NCBI GenBank assembly: GCA_964017145.1
Contig: OZ024849.1
Location: 2,790,001-2,854,000, forward strand
Length of the DNA: 64,000 nucleotides
Direction of reading: 5' to 3'
Source of the DNA: Agrocybe praecox
Taxonomy: Eukaryota; Basidiomycota; Agaricomycetes; Agaricales; Agrocybaceae
The notes beneath the pieces are model-generated. The model saw only the letters and a list, made by a program, of their open reading frames with translations, was not told where the DNA came from and did not search any database. This document shows, one piece after another, positions 11,045 to 22,094 of the stretch (its first letter is position 1; the number at the start of each line of letters is the position of its first letter). Made by a program: the position numbers and the translations under genes.

Positions 11045-11205
11045 CAACACAAATCAACCCAAACCACTTGCCATATATGGTTATTACTCAATTAGGCAGT
11101 GGACTCGCCTTCGTCCGCCCCCAAGATCTCCTCCGCAGCCAAACCACTTTATTGCCATATGTGGTCATTACTCAATTAGGCGGTACAATCCCAGAACAAT
11201 GGCTA
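11045..11205. repeat. Tandem copies of a 5'-flank word of the ankyrin remnant
   Basis: The word CCATATATGGTTATTACTCA with following ATTAGGC occurs at about 11,070-11,096 and again, slightly changed, at about 11,157-11,182. A third copy is at about 13,303-13,328. All lie upstream (minus sense) of the MTIQDNMHYND start, so this looks like a duplicated promoter region. Confidence 0.6.
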
Positions 11206-13080
11206 TCTACTCGAATATATACGCTTTTGCCCGCCTGTCAAAGTCTATGTACGCACCGTCGTTCCAGGTTACTTCGTGTAAAAACGGAATCAGAAGGTCA
11301 TCCGCGTAGAAGACCATACACACTGGCCATAGGGAAGAGACACTGCATTTCCCGCTTGTCAGCAAGTTGAAAACATAAATTAGTGCAACGTCAATATACT
11401 TGTAGTGTAGTGGTGGTGGTGACGGAAGAAGTCAAGAATTTGTCGAGGTCAACGAGGAACGAAGCGTCGCTTAGATTACATGTTTCTCTTTCTCGTAACC
11501 GACAGTGCCATTTCCAACACAAGTTGCAAATGTCGAAAGCCTTTGAGATTTATGTTATTTTATAGAAACATGAGGCCGATATGTATGTACGTATGTATGT
11601 CGAGCACGCTGGTGGTTGTGGCTGAAAAATGTATGACCGAAATTGGAGAAATGTGGAAGGTTGGCAGTGAGTGCCAGTGTGAGCTAGAAATAATGCAGCC
11701 GAATTTGAGAGCAAACAAGATTTTCTGAGAAGATCATGAGGTTGCACACATGCGAATGTTCGTCTCAAATGCACACGTCAAATAAACTTCCGTTCAAATT
11801 TATTATAAGCGACGACCTTCATGATAGATGAAACCCAAAGTAAGGACTCGCACATGCCATGTTATGCAATGGCCCGCTCTTAATTGCCTCGTTTTCAAAA
11901 GTTGATGTCAAGGGAAATGCCCAGAGTTTACACCGGCGTGATGGCAAATAAGTTATAACGGCTGACCGGCACCAAAAATACCGCGAACGAGGTGTGTCAC
12001 CATGTACTTAGAAAAATATTAGACGTATGAAATGAGGGTTGAATTTTTTTAAAAAAAAGTTACAATATACCAGAGAAAACTCAAGCTAATCGTAAGATAA
12101 AGCCTTAGTTACGGCAAATCTCTCCAAATTTGCTTAGGGAAAGGTGCACTTCAGTCTTACATACATGCCGTGTTTTACTACCTCAATGCTTCATATTCAA
12201 AGTTCTGTTTTGGTTATTTTTTTCTACACATACATTTAATTTCTCATTTGTATATCTCTTTTTTGATACAGGCCGTGTCTACTATTGTGTTGGAAGATAC
12301 TAGACGCACAATAAACGGACTGACCAAGGTTCAATACGAAGACAGGTTTCGGCAAAGCGGCACATCAAAGGACCCAGTTTCTATTTGTTTATTCTCCAAG
12401 CCTTCGGGGAACTGCGAGTCTCAGAGTATCAGTTTCAGTCTCTCCCAGCGGGCTGGGGATTACAACTTCTGCTGATCTGGGTCGTCAAGATTCAACTTTC
12501 TTTTACCCCTGCTTGCTAATTTCTTCGAGTAACGTTAGGTAGCATCCCATGTACAAAGATTGCGGCAGAACCGCTAGGCATATGGGGCAACCAGCTTGTT
12601 GAAAACTATGTGACTACTTTTTTAAAATTTAGATCTTACCCTGATGGTCATTCGCGCTCTCTCCTTTTGAACATGGAACGTCACAGATCTGCCCCTGCAT
12701 CCTTGGATCTGTCAGTTCCCGGCATGCCTTCGCATTTCTTCTAGTCGGATAGTTGCCTCAAGCTACTAGTACATGCTGTAAGAGGAATGTATTCACGAGT
12801 TCGACGATTGCGATGACGCGCGGGGCTTGAGGCAAACTGAACCGGTGCGAATTTAAAATAGATCCTGTAAGCCCATAATTGAACGTTTCTTACGAAGCGC
12901 TCAACCTTAGCTCAAGGTTCAAACGTTCATTAACCTTTAATCATCGATCATCGGCAATCAAATAGCTCACGGAAAACAGGCACTTCTCACTGCATATACG
13001 ACACGAATGCTATCCCGGCCAATTTGAATGTCCCAATAACGCCGTTATGTCATAAGAACCCTGGATTGTGTTCTTATTTT
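11206..13080. other. Intergenic; one weak open frame
   Basis: Nothing recognised. A possible exon fragment at about 12,271-12,475 on the + strand follows an acceptor-like TACAG (peptide EDTRRTINGLTKVQYEDRF). It is isolated and unmatched by neighbours, so I do not call it a gene. Confidence 0.35.
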
Positions 13081-13084
13081 ACTG

Positions 13085-13345
13085 GCCTTACCAGGCGTCG
13101 CTTGCGAAATGACACTTCTGTTCAAACCAGCTCAACTCGCCTTGGTGTTGTCGAGGCCGATGGGGCCAAAGAAGAGGTCGTTGTAGTGCATGTTGTCTTG
13201 GATAGTCATGGGGGGAATGAAAAACGAGGAAAGGCGTCTGGCGGTCTCAGAAACTGATCCGTCCTCATGAAATCCCAGCACAAATCAACCCAAACCACTT
13301 CCCATATATGGTCATTTCTAATTAGGCAGTGCAATCCCACAACAA
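13085..13345 (-). repeat. Second copy of the ankyrin-gene 5' end and promoter
   Basis: About 200 bp here match 10,925-11,110: the start-codon region (MTIQDNMHYND), the upstream GAATGAAAAACGAGGAAAGG word and the CCATATATGG promoter word. Only the first ~25 codons are present before a stop. It lies head to head with MLKL-like copy 2 (ATG at 13,487). Confidence 0.7.
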
Positions 13346-13486
13346 TTACTGGCCTCATCAGGCTAAACGACAAACCGGCTCAACTTTTCCAAACGCCTGC
13401 CAAACGCTTAAATATGGGACCGTCAAACAAGTTATTCTACCCACTCCCAACTTGTACACAATTCTTCCTCGAATACCAGTAATACA

Positions 13487-14639
13487 ATGCCACCCAAGAA
13501 ACCACTCAATTCCAGGGTTACAATATTGTCTCAAGAAGCTGCTGCATTGGGCCTTCCTCCACCAGTAAAGTTAACGATAGATGCGACTTCGAAGATTGTC
13601 CAAGTATTCCAGGTACGTCTTCGGCGTAGTTTTATACATAATTAACTGATATCTTGACTGTGATAGGGCATGAAAAACAACAAAGCCGAGCTGGAACTAG
13701 TTAATGACATTGTTGCCAGCATGGAAACATTTTATATTTTGTATAAAAATGTGTCAGGTCGAACAGAATGGCTTCCCCATGGATTCCAGCTGTTGCAGGA
13801 CGGACTGACCTCGTACGTGACCTCACTTAATCATTACACCACCGAGGATCCTGTTAACAGCCTTGTTAGTGTCCTGGACGAAATCGAGACATTCATTTTA
13901 GAACAGGTGAACAGATGCCGGGTCGCGCGACTCTTGAGCAGTACCGCAGATTCCACAAAGATCAATCTCTTTCGCCAAAAATTGCAGGCCATCGTTACTA
14001 AGCTCGAGGTATATATTTTATTAACGTGTATCACACTTTTGACAGTCGCTCAACAGTTCGCAGTGTTTAGATCATGTCACTGAATGTGTACAATCTGCTC
14101 TTCAGCCGTCTCGACTGATACAGGTCCCAAGCCCTTTGGAAAATAACCATCCACGAGACTTTAGCAGAGAGGCTGTGGATTCATCGTTCCCCCAAGCAGC
14201 GTTGTTGACTCAAGAGAATATGTCTACACCACTTTTATCCCATTCGACCAGTCCAACACATGGTACCGCATCTCACTATAATTTACCTTCGGGCGCTTAC
14301 GCGGATGGATCTCATGAATGCTCGCTATCACCATCGCACACTTTCTTACCTTACCAACTAATTCCACTCTTTTCTATTCAACACCAAGGTCAAACTCCTA
14401 CCACAGTTCCATTCCAACCCCCATATTATCAAAATTCCGCTCCAATGATTGCGATAGCGCGTCCTACCGGCCTTCCTACTACCAACCTTCCTCAGGCGCT
14501 CTCGTTACTTATTCCTTCTCTTTACGCGCAGTCTCCTTTAGAGGCGGATAGCATTCCTCAACTTCAAGTTCCTCCAATTACGATAAACAACCATATCTCG
14601 AACATCGGGAATTCTAATAATAGCACACATGTAGAATGA
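13487..14639 (+). CDS. MLKL/HeLo-like N-domain protein with C-terminal ISNIGNS motif, copy 2
   Basis: Four exons: 13,487-13,612, 13,667-13,812, 13,861-14,008, 14,046-14,639 (337 aa); all junctions keep frame and match the exon phases of copies 1, 3 and 4. Residues ~1-140 form the helical N-domain: QEAAALGLPPPVKLTIDAT, then MKNNKAELELVNDIVASMET, then VLDEIETFILEQVNRCRVAR and a final helix ending KLE. The layout fits the MLKL N-terminal/HeLo-type fold that permeabilises membranes in fungal and animal regulated necrosis. Residues ~155-315 are a Pro/Ser/Thr/Gln-rich linker. The last ~20 residues are PPITINNHISNIGNSNNST followed by HVE and stop. The Asn/Ser-rich end resembles an amyloid-signalling tail in position and composition, but it is not a textbook RHIM, PP or HET-s motif. 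It would act at membranes after a templating signal (inference). Confidence 0.8.
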
Positions 14640-15760
14640 TAATAGCTTTAATATCTATGTTTCTCCGCATACAGTGGTCATGATCAGTGAAATATTTTGA
14701 GCCGCAGTCGCGTTCATAGTTTAATAATTAATTGATTATTGATAAAGGGCTTCTGGGTTTACAATTGTTTGGCACCATCAACAATCCTTCACAATGCGCA
14801 TCGCGCTTGTTGGTTACTACCGTGTACTACGTAACATTTTTCTCGACATTCAGTAAACTTAGACATCTGGCGTGAGTTAAATAGTCTATTCTGTTGCTTC
14901 AATTAATTTGCACCTACAGGCAGCTACTTATAGATAACAATCTCTCCAGAAATATCGTCTTCGGGCACGTGTTCTCTCGGAAAGATGATAGTCTTGGAAT
15001 TTTTCACTGCTGATCTATGCTGACTATTTCGCTGCGCCAGCCTATACCTCACACGATCTGGACTCACATACGAGCTATAGAACCCATCTTAGGGCATAAA
15101 CAATCCGAATGTTTCTGTCGTAACTAACTTTGTGTTTCCGCCTCTCTTATTCTTGTTTCTGTACTATCGCATCCATACTGTCAATAAGAGGTCAACGTCT
15201 TCCATTCTCCTGGGCTGAAGTTGCTGTCTCTTTTATATCCTGTACTTTGTTACGAGCCCCTCTTAGCAAGGTATAAGGCTAGCAAGGTATACGAATCCAA
15301 TATCTGGTGTAGGGGTCTCACAGGCATCTATCATTGTGAAACTTGGGTGATACTTGCCCCTCAGTGACTCCTTAGTCTAAGCGGCGAGGTTTTCCAATAG
15401 CAAATAAACTCTGGAACAAGCGAGTACGGGGGGATATGGATCCTTTCACGACATCAATTCTCCTATGCTGCGGGAACATGGTAATTCTGGCAATGTTATG
15501 TGCATCACCTGAAGGTAAAGTCCCTAAAGTTGGACTAGACTTGAAATATGCTCTGCAAGCTTTTTGACTGTTTTACCAGATTCTATGCCGGCGGGAGATA
15601 TGTCATGACTTGTAATGACACTGGTCGGCTATAGATCGGGATAGCTCACAGAATCTAATTTTGAAAAGGCCGTATATTATGCTCGGATAATCAATTTGAG
15701 CCACAATGGCAACCGTCAAGCGAAAAAAAACCTGGCCGTCTGCTAGAAATGATGTTTAGT
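14640..15760. other. Intergenic, nothing recognised
   Basis: AT-rich, with no open frame or RNA gene that I can support, between MLKL-like copies 2 and 3. Confidence 0.5.
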
Positions 15761-15764
15761 ACGG

Positions 15765-15941
15765 TATGTGGGTCTCATGCACTTGGTCAGTGTATAAATA
15801 GACGTGCATGCGCGCTCGAGCAATGTCACTTGAAGGTACTATGTGGGTCCCATGCTAACGGGTATGTGTAAAAATAAATGGACGTGCGGCATACGCGCTC
15901 GTTAAACGATACTTCAAAGGTACTATATGGGTCCCATGCTA
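15765..15941 (+). repeat. Tandem promoter repeat (2.2 units) upstream of MLKL-like copy 3
   Basis: A 75-84-bp unit starts TATGTGGGTCTCATGC and contains an A/T box, GACGTGC, a CGCGCTCG word, and ends CTTCAAAGGTACTA. Unit A is 15,765-15,839 (with TATAAATA at 15,793-15,800), unit B 15,840-15,923 (box degraded to AAAAATAAAT), and a partial unit C is 15,924-15,941. The repetition of a TATA-containing unit just before a gene suggests duplicated promoter elements; regulation itself is inferred. Confidence 0.7.
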
Positions 15942-16069
15942 GATGTAACAAGCATCAATCATCGACGACTCTAGATGTATTTGCTGCTGCTGCTGCATAT
16001 CAGCTCAATGCAATACTTAAATGCGTCTGCTGTTTTTCTTTCTTCGTTTCACACCTTCAGCGTCACATA

Positions 16070-17201
16070 ATGCCAGCCACTGGTAGGAAAAACCTCGAAT
16101 TTAATCTTGAGCTATTGTGTCAAGAGGCTTCTAGATTCGGTCTTGTACCACCGGTGCTGGAATCGACGATCGATACTACTTTCAAGATCGTTGAGATGTT
16201 CCAGGTGCGTTTTTTGTTTAGTTTTCTTCTTTTTTGTTCTAGCTCACCATTGTATGTGGCACCAATTACTGAGAATGCGATAATAACAGGGCATGAAATA
16301 CAGCAAATCCGAGAGAGAACTAGTCGTTGAGATTGTTGCCGCCACGGAAGCTTTGTACAAGTCGTATCGAAATTCGGAGAGACCTGCGTGGCCGCCCCTC
16401 GAATTTCAGTTGTTGGTGGACGCACTTATTAGGTATGTGAACTAATTTATTATTACACTCTTCTAGACCTCATCGTTATCGTCTTGATAGTGTCTTGAGC
16501 GACATTGAGACTTTTATTGCAGAGCAAGTGCGTAAAATCTGGATCACCCGATTCTTCAGTAGTTCTGCAGATTCCACAAAGATCAAAGCTTTTCACGAGA
16601 GATTAAAGGCTATCGGCAACAAGTTCGAGGTATGGTTTTAGTGCATAACCCTTTTTACCATTGTATGCATTTTTTTTTGCAGAATTTAGGCCATATACCT
16701 CAATATAGCAATATTTCTCTCCCCCAGGCAATGTCTTGTCCATCTGACTTGGCTCCCCCCAATGCCGAGCGTGCACCAGATGGTACGTGTGAAGAGGATG
16801 TGCTTCCGAGGCTTCTTTCAGCGCAAGGTCTTGCGACAAGTCCATCATCTGGTGTCACCTCTTTCGCCAACTCACCTTCGGGCGCTTACGTCGATGGCGG
16901 CCCTGGGAACTTGCAGTCACTGTTGCGTACTTTATTATCGCCTTCTCAAGCAACGTCTCCCCTTTCTATTCAGCACCAAGTTCCTAGTGGTACAATCCCA
17001 TTCCAACCCCCATACTATCAAAATCCTGCTCCAATGATTGTGATAGTTCATAACCATGGTCCGAACCTCTCATCATATATGCCTACCTTCCAGGCTCAAT
17101 CTCCACTAGAGGCCGAGAGGATTCCTCACTTTCCTCCAATCACGATAAATAATCATATCTCGAACATCGGAAATTCCAATAATAGTACACATGTAGAATA
17201 G
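16070..17201 (+). CDS. MLKL/HeLo-like N-domain protein with C-terminal ISNIGNS motif, copy 3
   Basis: Four exons: 16,070-16,204, 16,290-16,432, 16,491-16,629, 16,683-17,201 (311 aa), with the same intron phases as its paralogues. The N-domain contains LLCQEASRFGLVPPVLESTI, MKYSKSERELVVEIVAATEA, then SVLSDIETFIAEQVRKIWIT and FFSSSADSTKIKAFHERLKA. The linker is Pro/Ser-rich and has diverged strongly from copy 2 apart from a shared TIPFQPPYYQN block and a QSPLEA block. The C-terminus is PPITINNHISNIGNSNNST plus HVE, identical to copy 2, and the underlying codons differ only at synonymous positions. It lies head-to-tail with copy 4, which starts 495 bp downstream. Proposed role: cell-death executioner recruited through the tail. 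Certain about family membership within this window, moderate about the fold. Confidence 0.8.
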
Positions 17202-17695
17202 TAATGGCTTTACTAGTAATTTCTACCTGTTCGGTCGAATAAGCAATCTTCTGTGATGAACGCGGTGACAACCACCCAGTGAGGCACACGGCTGCATTTT
17301 CGAGCGTTGCGATAGAACCTCAAATGGTACTTTGTGGACCGGGGCACTCACTGAGCAGTTATGTATAACGATTTTGTAATTTGGGCCTATGCTGTCAACT
17401 GGTTCATAAGGAACTATAGATTCTGTTGCTTCAAGAGTCATTATAAAATGGAAAGGATGACCTGCCGCTCTCGGCAATGTGGCATAATAGTCCTGCCATT
17501 GAAATATTGACTGTTGGCTGTGTTGGCCGGCTGATTGTTGACAGCGTTGACTGGGATGTCATGCTGCCTGGCGAACCACAGGTAACTTGAACTTGCATAT
17601 TACAGAAAGAAAGAGGATGTTCGTTGTTCGATACTGCATAAGAGACCGCTGCACGATGAATCCCCACACACTTCACCAAAGAGCAACGCACGAAA

Positions 17696-18698
17696 ATGTT
17701 GCATAGCAAACAAACTCGCAAAGCGAACTGGACTCTCGATAGGGAGAATTCAACACCAGAAGCCAAGAAGACATTAGCTTCAGACCCCCTGTTGAAAGCT
17801 GTTTCCGACAGAACACGGACTATTCTTGATATAGTGCAGGTTTGTCTTTTACCTTTAGCGATTTCTATCGTTCTGTCGCTAACCGTGCACTGGTACAGCA
17901 GGTCAAAGATAGAAAGCCCGAACAGAAACTTCTCGTTGAGGCTACCGCATGTACGGAGACCTTTTGTGCCTCTTATCGAAAGTCAGCCAGGCAAGCAGAT
18001 TGGCCCTCTAATGGGGTCAAGGTGCTGTTTGAGTCACTCTGCGCGTAAGTTGGGTCTTTATATACATATATTGCTGGACTAATTCTTTGAGTAGCATCCT
18101 TGGAGATATAGAGCAGTACATTATAGGGCAAATGAATAAAAGCCGTGCCATCAGATTCCTCAATAAGGCTTCCAATTCCATCAAGATAGAGACGTTTCTC
18201 CAGAGACTCGCGAACGTCGTAAATCGGCTCGAGGTACGTTTGTCACTTTGTTCATCATATCAATGCAATAATCATTAATATTCTCTCCAGAATCTTGAAA
18301 ATATCACCGAATCTATTGCTATTGCGTTCAAGGACTCCTTAGTCCGCGAAATTAGGCCCCAAGAGTTTGCAGGTCCTTCACCAAGTATGGCCGAAGATGT
18401 TCGAATGAACAGGCCTGCTTCGACTGATCAAGGTCATACGGCTCCTAATTTTACGCTCCCGGCGTCTGGCACTGTGCTGCCGGACCCACCTGTAGCTACA
18501 ACCGCTGCATCGCCTTCCACCCAACCTTTTTCGAACGAGTGCCCGCTCGCAGCACTTCTCTCCCAAGGATTAGTGCCCCCACAGGCCGCTCTTCCATTCA
18601 TCTTTTTGGTACCCCAGGAGCCTATTCCTCGAGTCCTCCCAATCACAATAAGCATCTCCAATATCGGTAATTCTGATAACAGCACGACAGTTGGATGA
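17696..18698 (+). CDS. MLKL/HeLo-like N-domain protein with C-terminal ISNIGNS motif, copy 4
   Basis: Four exons: 17,696-17,839, 17,899-18,044, 18,095-18,233, 18,291-18,698 (278 aa). A tandem CAG-CAG acceptor makes 17,902 an alternative start of exon 2. Closest paralogue is copy 1 (5813). The N-domain carries ILDIVQ, EQKLLVEATACTETFCASY, ILGDIEQYIIGQMNKSRAIR and FLQRLANVVNRLE, a spacing typical of MLKL N-terminal-like domains. A Pro/Ala/Thr linker leads to the tail LPITISISNIGNSDNSTTVG. This is a variant of the copy 2/3 tail that keeps the SNIGNS-x-NST core although the rest of the gene is only distantly similar to copies 2 and 3. It is convergent with the multi-pass membrane protein gene (stop at 18,969). 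Confidence 0.8.
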
Positions 18699-18968
18699 CT
18701 TAACCCTACTACGTACTACTTTTGACGAGAGTTACCTGGACATGCAACATGATTTACTTCCCAGTGAGCTCAGGAAGCTTGCAGGCATGAATTTATCGAT
18801 CATCTTTCTGTCCGGATTATTCCCAATACCTCGTTCTTCTTTCCTTAGTACTTATGCACCTATAAGGCTGTATAATTTTTGGCTCTCGTCCTGGTTCTTT
18901 TTCCATATGTTATTGTTAAGAAAACAGAAGCTAGTTCATTTGGGTTCGCGATAAAGTTTCCCTACATA

Positions 18969-21807
18969 CTACTCATTATTGGTATCAACTATGGGCGAAG
19001 GTTTGGGATAGGCCATCGCTTGCAAAGACATTAAACTGTAGAACATTATTTCGAAAAGTAGCAAGAGTGAAATGCCATCTGCCATTGTTAATGAATTGGT
19101 CCACAGGAATTCTGAAGCAACCAAGGCCAGAGAAGCCAAGCAGCCAGAATAAGCAGCGAGCTTTTGCATACCAGCAAAGGTCTTCGAGCGGAAATTCATG
19201 ACGAGCTGGAGGATCCACCCTAGAGTAGTCATTGGGAAGACGAAGAGGTTTTGACAGAGAAGGACCAGTTTGTTCAGACGCAATGTCTCCGCGGGGCGCC
19301 GTACTTTGGGTGGAACAATGTAGAGACCATTGACGTATGAAATGCAAAAGACTATTCCGAGGAGGAGGAATATCTGTAACGATATTTTTTTTTATCAGCA
19401 CTGCACAAGCAGAAGACGATATGAGCATCAGGGCACACCAATTGTCTAAAGCGCAATGAGGTCTCCGCCTCTAGTCTCTCGCTGGTTCTTTCTGCATGCG
19501 TTCTGACCGCAAATCGTAATCCAACAGGGACAGCGACGATCCATTTCTTCTTGGACCAAACAAACTCGGCCTTTGTCACGGCCTTCAGCACTAGGACTTC
19601 GAAAAAGCTTTCGTGCAAAAATTCCCATGCCCAATCCAAGGTAATCAACGGGGTGTCGGTGACGAAAATACACCTGAAGAAATGATCAAGCAACGCCCCA
19701 CCTGCTGAGAACTTGGCGCCGACAATCGATATCCCAACCGTGGAGATGGGGGCATGGTTATACCAATACAGAAACTCAAGAACTTTCGCCAAGGAGCCCA
19801 ATATCAAGCTATTGCGCCAAAAGTTAATGAGAGGAGTCTTTCTTTAATCAGAATCAAGGATCGTTCACCTAAGAGTAAGTAACACGGATCCTATGAGTAC
19901 TGGCCAGCGATTTTCATTGAAGTTGTGTCCAAATAAGCTCTCTGCAAACTTTGGTTAAGATTTGGAGAACAAATGCGAATCTTTTTATACCCACGAATGA
20001 ATTCGATCTGTGAATGAGTACTTTGGAGGGCTTCCTCATTGTCGGTCATATTGAATTGGCGATAGATCGTGTCTCCCATAGCCTTTCTCAATGTATTTGA
20101 ACGAGGCGATGTGCTCCCAAACGAGACATTCCAGGTAATATTCATTACCGCAATATCTAGTAAATCGTGGAGTCAGCACGAGATGCAATCGCCAGGGGTA
20201 TATTTTCTTTACCTTCGTGTCCTGATGTGGACCTAGCGTCAATAGGCGGTGAAGTTACACATTCTTCCCGATTGACAGGCACAGCAACAAGGTCCTTAGG
20301 AGTGCAAGTCTTTTCAGTTCGTTATATATGCCTGATTAGAAACGACACGTACAAAGGGACCCCATGCATTCTGATCCACAAAAAAGTAAGGAGCGTAAGT
20401 CCACTGCGATGGGTATTGTATGGCTTCTTCTTGTTCGTTACTTTTAGGAGAATATTCAATCATGACTTCGTGGTTGCCATTGTCCGCGAACGAACGATCG
20501 CAAAGTCGCCAATCTGGAGGAAATCCTAACGTCCGTAAACCAAAGCGAGAGAGTTCGCCACACTATTTGGAGAAGAGTTAGATCCCAATTCACTGAGGTC
20601 GACAAATAGGCATGGTAAGGCTTACCTCAGTCGCTGATAATTGTTTATGAGCCATCTCATAAGCTTCGCGGTTATAAAGTTTAGTCATGTCAATGACACT
20701 CAAGTGAGACCTACAAAAATCGTCAGGCCACTCTGGTATTATCACCTCCGTACCGCCATACCTCGTTACAATGTAAGGATGTGACTCTAAAATCAGCTTT
20801 CCTTTTGTCGTGACTTCGTTTTTCTCCTTCCTTGGTCTATCCGGATACATTATAGCATAAATATCGACCTCCTCATCCTCATCCAAAGGGGCTGATCCTT
20901 GGGTGTTTGCCTTATTCTCGTCGCCAGTAGAAGTTGAAGAGGATTCCACGGGTTGACAGCTCGATTTGATGTCGTGAAAAGAAAGTAAAGATGAGAAAGT
21001 CCCATACGCGTCGACCACCTCGTCTGCTAAAGAAGGGATGTACCCGTTACTGAACAAGGACGAGGACCGATTCAGAATTCTGTGCTGAGTAGAGGGGAAA
21101 GACAACTAACGGGTATACTCTTGAGGGAGGCTTTTCAGCTGCGGTTGGTATCCAGGTCGAGTAATTTAGTACATTATCCAGTGGGGACGGCGAATTGGGT
21201 ACAAGCACAAATGAACCTCTCAAATCATGGTCTGACAGTTGTTTGTCCTTGCTGGAAATAACTAGATGAATGAAGTTGAATATTTGCATATTCAGAAACG
21301 CACTTACAAAACAGAAGTAGGTATCTCCAAATTTACTGATGTTTTGATATTTTTATCGGACATCTTTATGCCACGAAAGATAGTTTCCGTGAAAATTGCG
21401 GTCTCGACAAGTTTTCTGCCCCTCGATTTCGCCCGACTTTCCACATTCCGTATCCAAACTGTGGCGACGATGTCAAACTTCTGGTCTTTGTCTATTAAAG
21501 GTCGCACAACTTCTTGTGGCGTATACGGAGCGTCATTGAGGAGATCTTGGTATAAGTTTTTATGCGGCACCAATGAATCCTTCCACAGTTTTTGAATGGC
21601 AATGCCCAAAACGACAAAAATGATGCTTAGAATAATCGTGAAGGAGTAGCAGAGACATTTCCAGACGCCACGACGCCGATTTGGGTGTTTGGTTCGTACT
21701 GTTGGCTCCGGGTCTTTTATGAGAGCAGGGGATAGAGAGTTAGTGTTGTCCGTCTTCTCCAGTGACATGGATGTGTTTCTGCATTCAAGCGAGTTTGAAT
21801 TCAACAT
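18969..21807 (-). CDS. Multi-pass membrane protein of unknown function
   Basis: Start ATG at 21,807. Exon 1 (21,807-21,308) holds a basic N-tail and one transmembrane helix (FTIILSIIFVVLGIAI, about residue 56). Exon 2 starts at 21,251 (LRGSFVLVPNSPSPLDNVLN). Later exons contain an acidic region, VTRYGGTEVIIPEWPDD (about 20,740), GFPPDWRLCDRSFADNGNH (about 20,500), YAPYFFVDQNAWGPF then DLVAVPVNREECVT (about 20,270) and MNITWNVSFGS. The last ~800 bp encode several hydrophobic segments (AETLRLNKLVLLCQNLFVFP, DGISLLLLFEIMFYSLM) ending SPIVDTNNE at 18,969. Overall this is an N-terminal anchor, a large non-cytosolic domain and a C-terminal membrane bundle. I do not recognise the family. Exon borders after exon 2 are uncertain: one needs a 34-nt intron near 21,085-21,125, and the 19,400-19,900 part was not fully resolved. 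It could carry a lesion. Confidence 0.6.
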
Positions 21808-21902
21808 ATTTGATGGTCAACTGCCATCATGGGCTCCACGGTCGTGTCCGCGTCCAGGCAATTGAGACCGTTAAAAGAAGTCGTGGTCAGAATACGCAAA
21901 AA

Positions 21903-21974
21903 TACACTGAAGGGGAGTCGAACCCCTGCCGCTTGCTTGGAAGGCAAGCATGATAACCGCTTCACCATCAGTGT
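21903..21974 (-). tRNA. tRNA-Gly (anticodon UCC)
   Basis: 72 nt on the minus strand. The acceptor stem ACACTGA pairs with TCAGTGT, with A as discriminator. The D stem is GTGA/TCAT. The anticodon stem CTTGC/GCAAG encloses loop CTTCCAA, which places TCC at positions 34-36. The T stem is AGGGG/CCCCT with loop TTCGACT. All four arms pair without an intron. It reads codon GGA. It lies between the membrane-protein gene and the UPF3 pseudogene. Confidence 0.93.
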
Positions 21975-22094
21975 TGATATATATTGACAAGGCGTTGCCG
22001 TCATTATGGTTCGTTGTCACAAAAGTGGGAGCGATAATACTAATAGGGCGAGTTTACGTTTGAGCACCAGCACCTGTGATTCATTTTCTGGATA

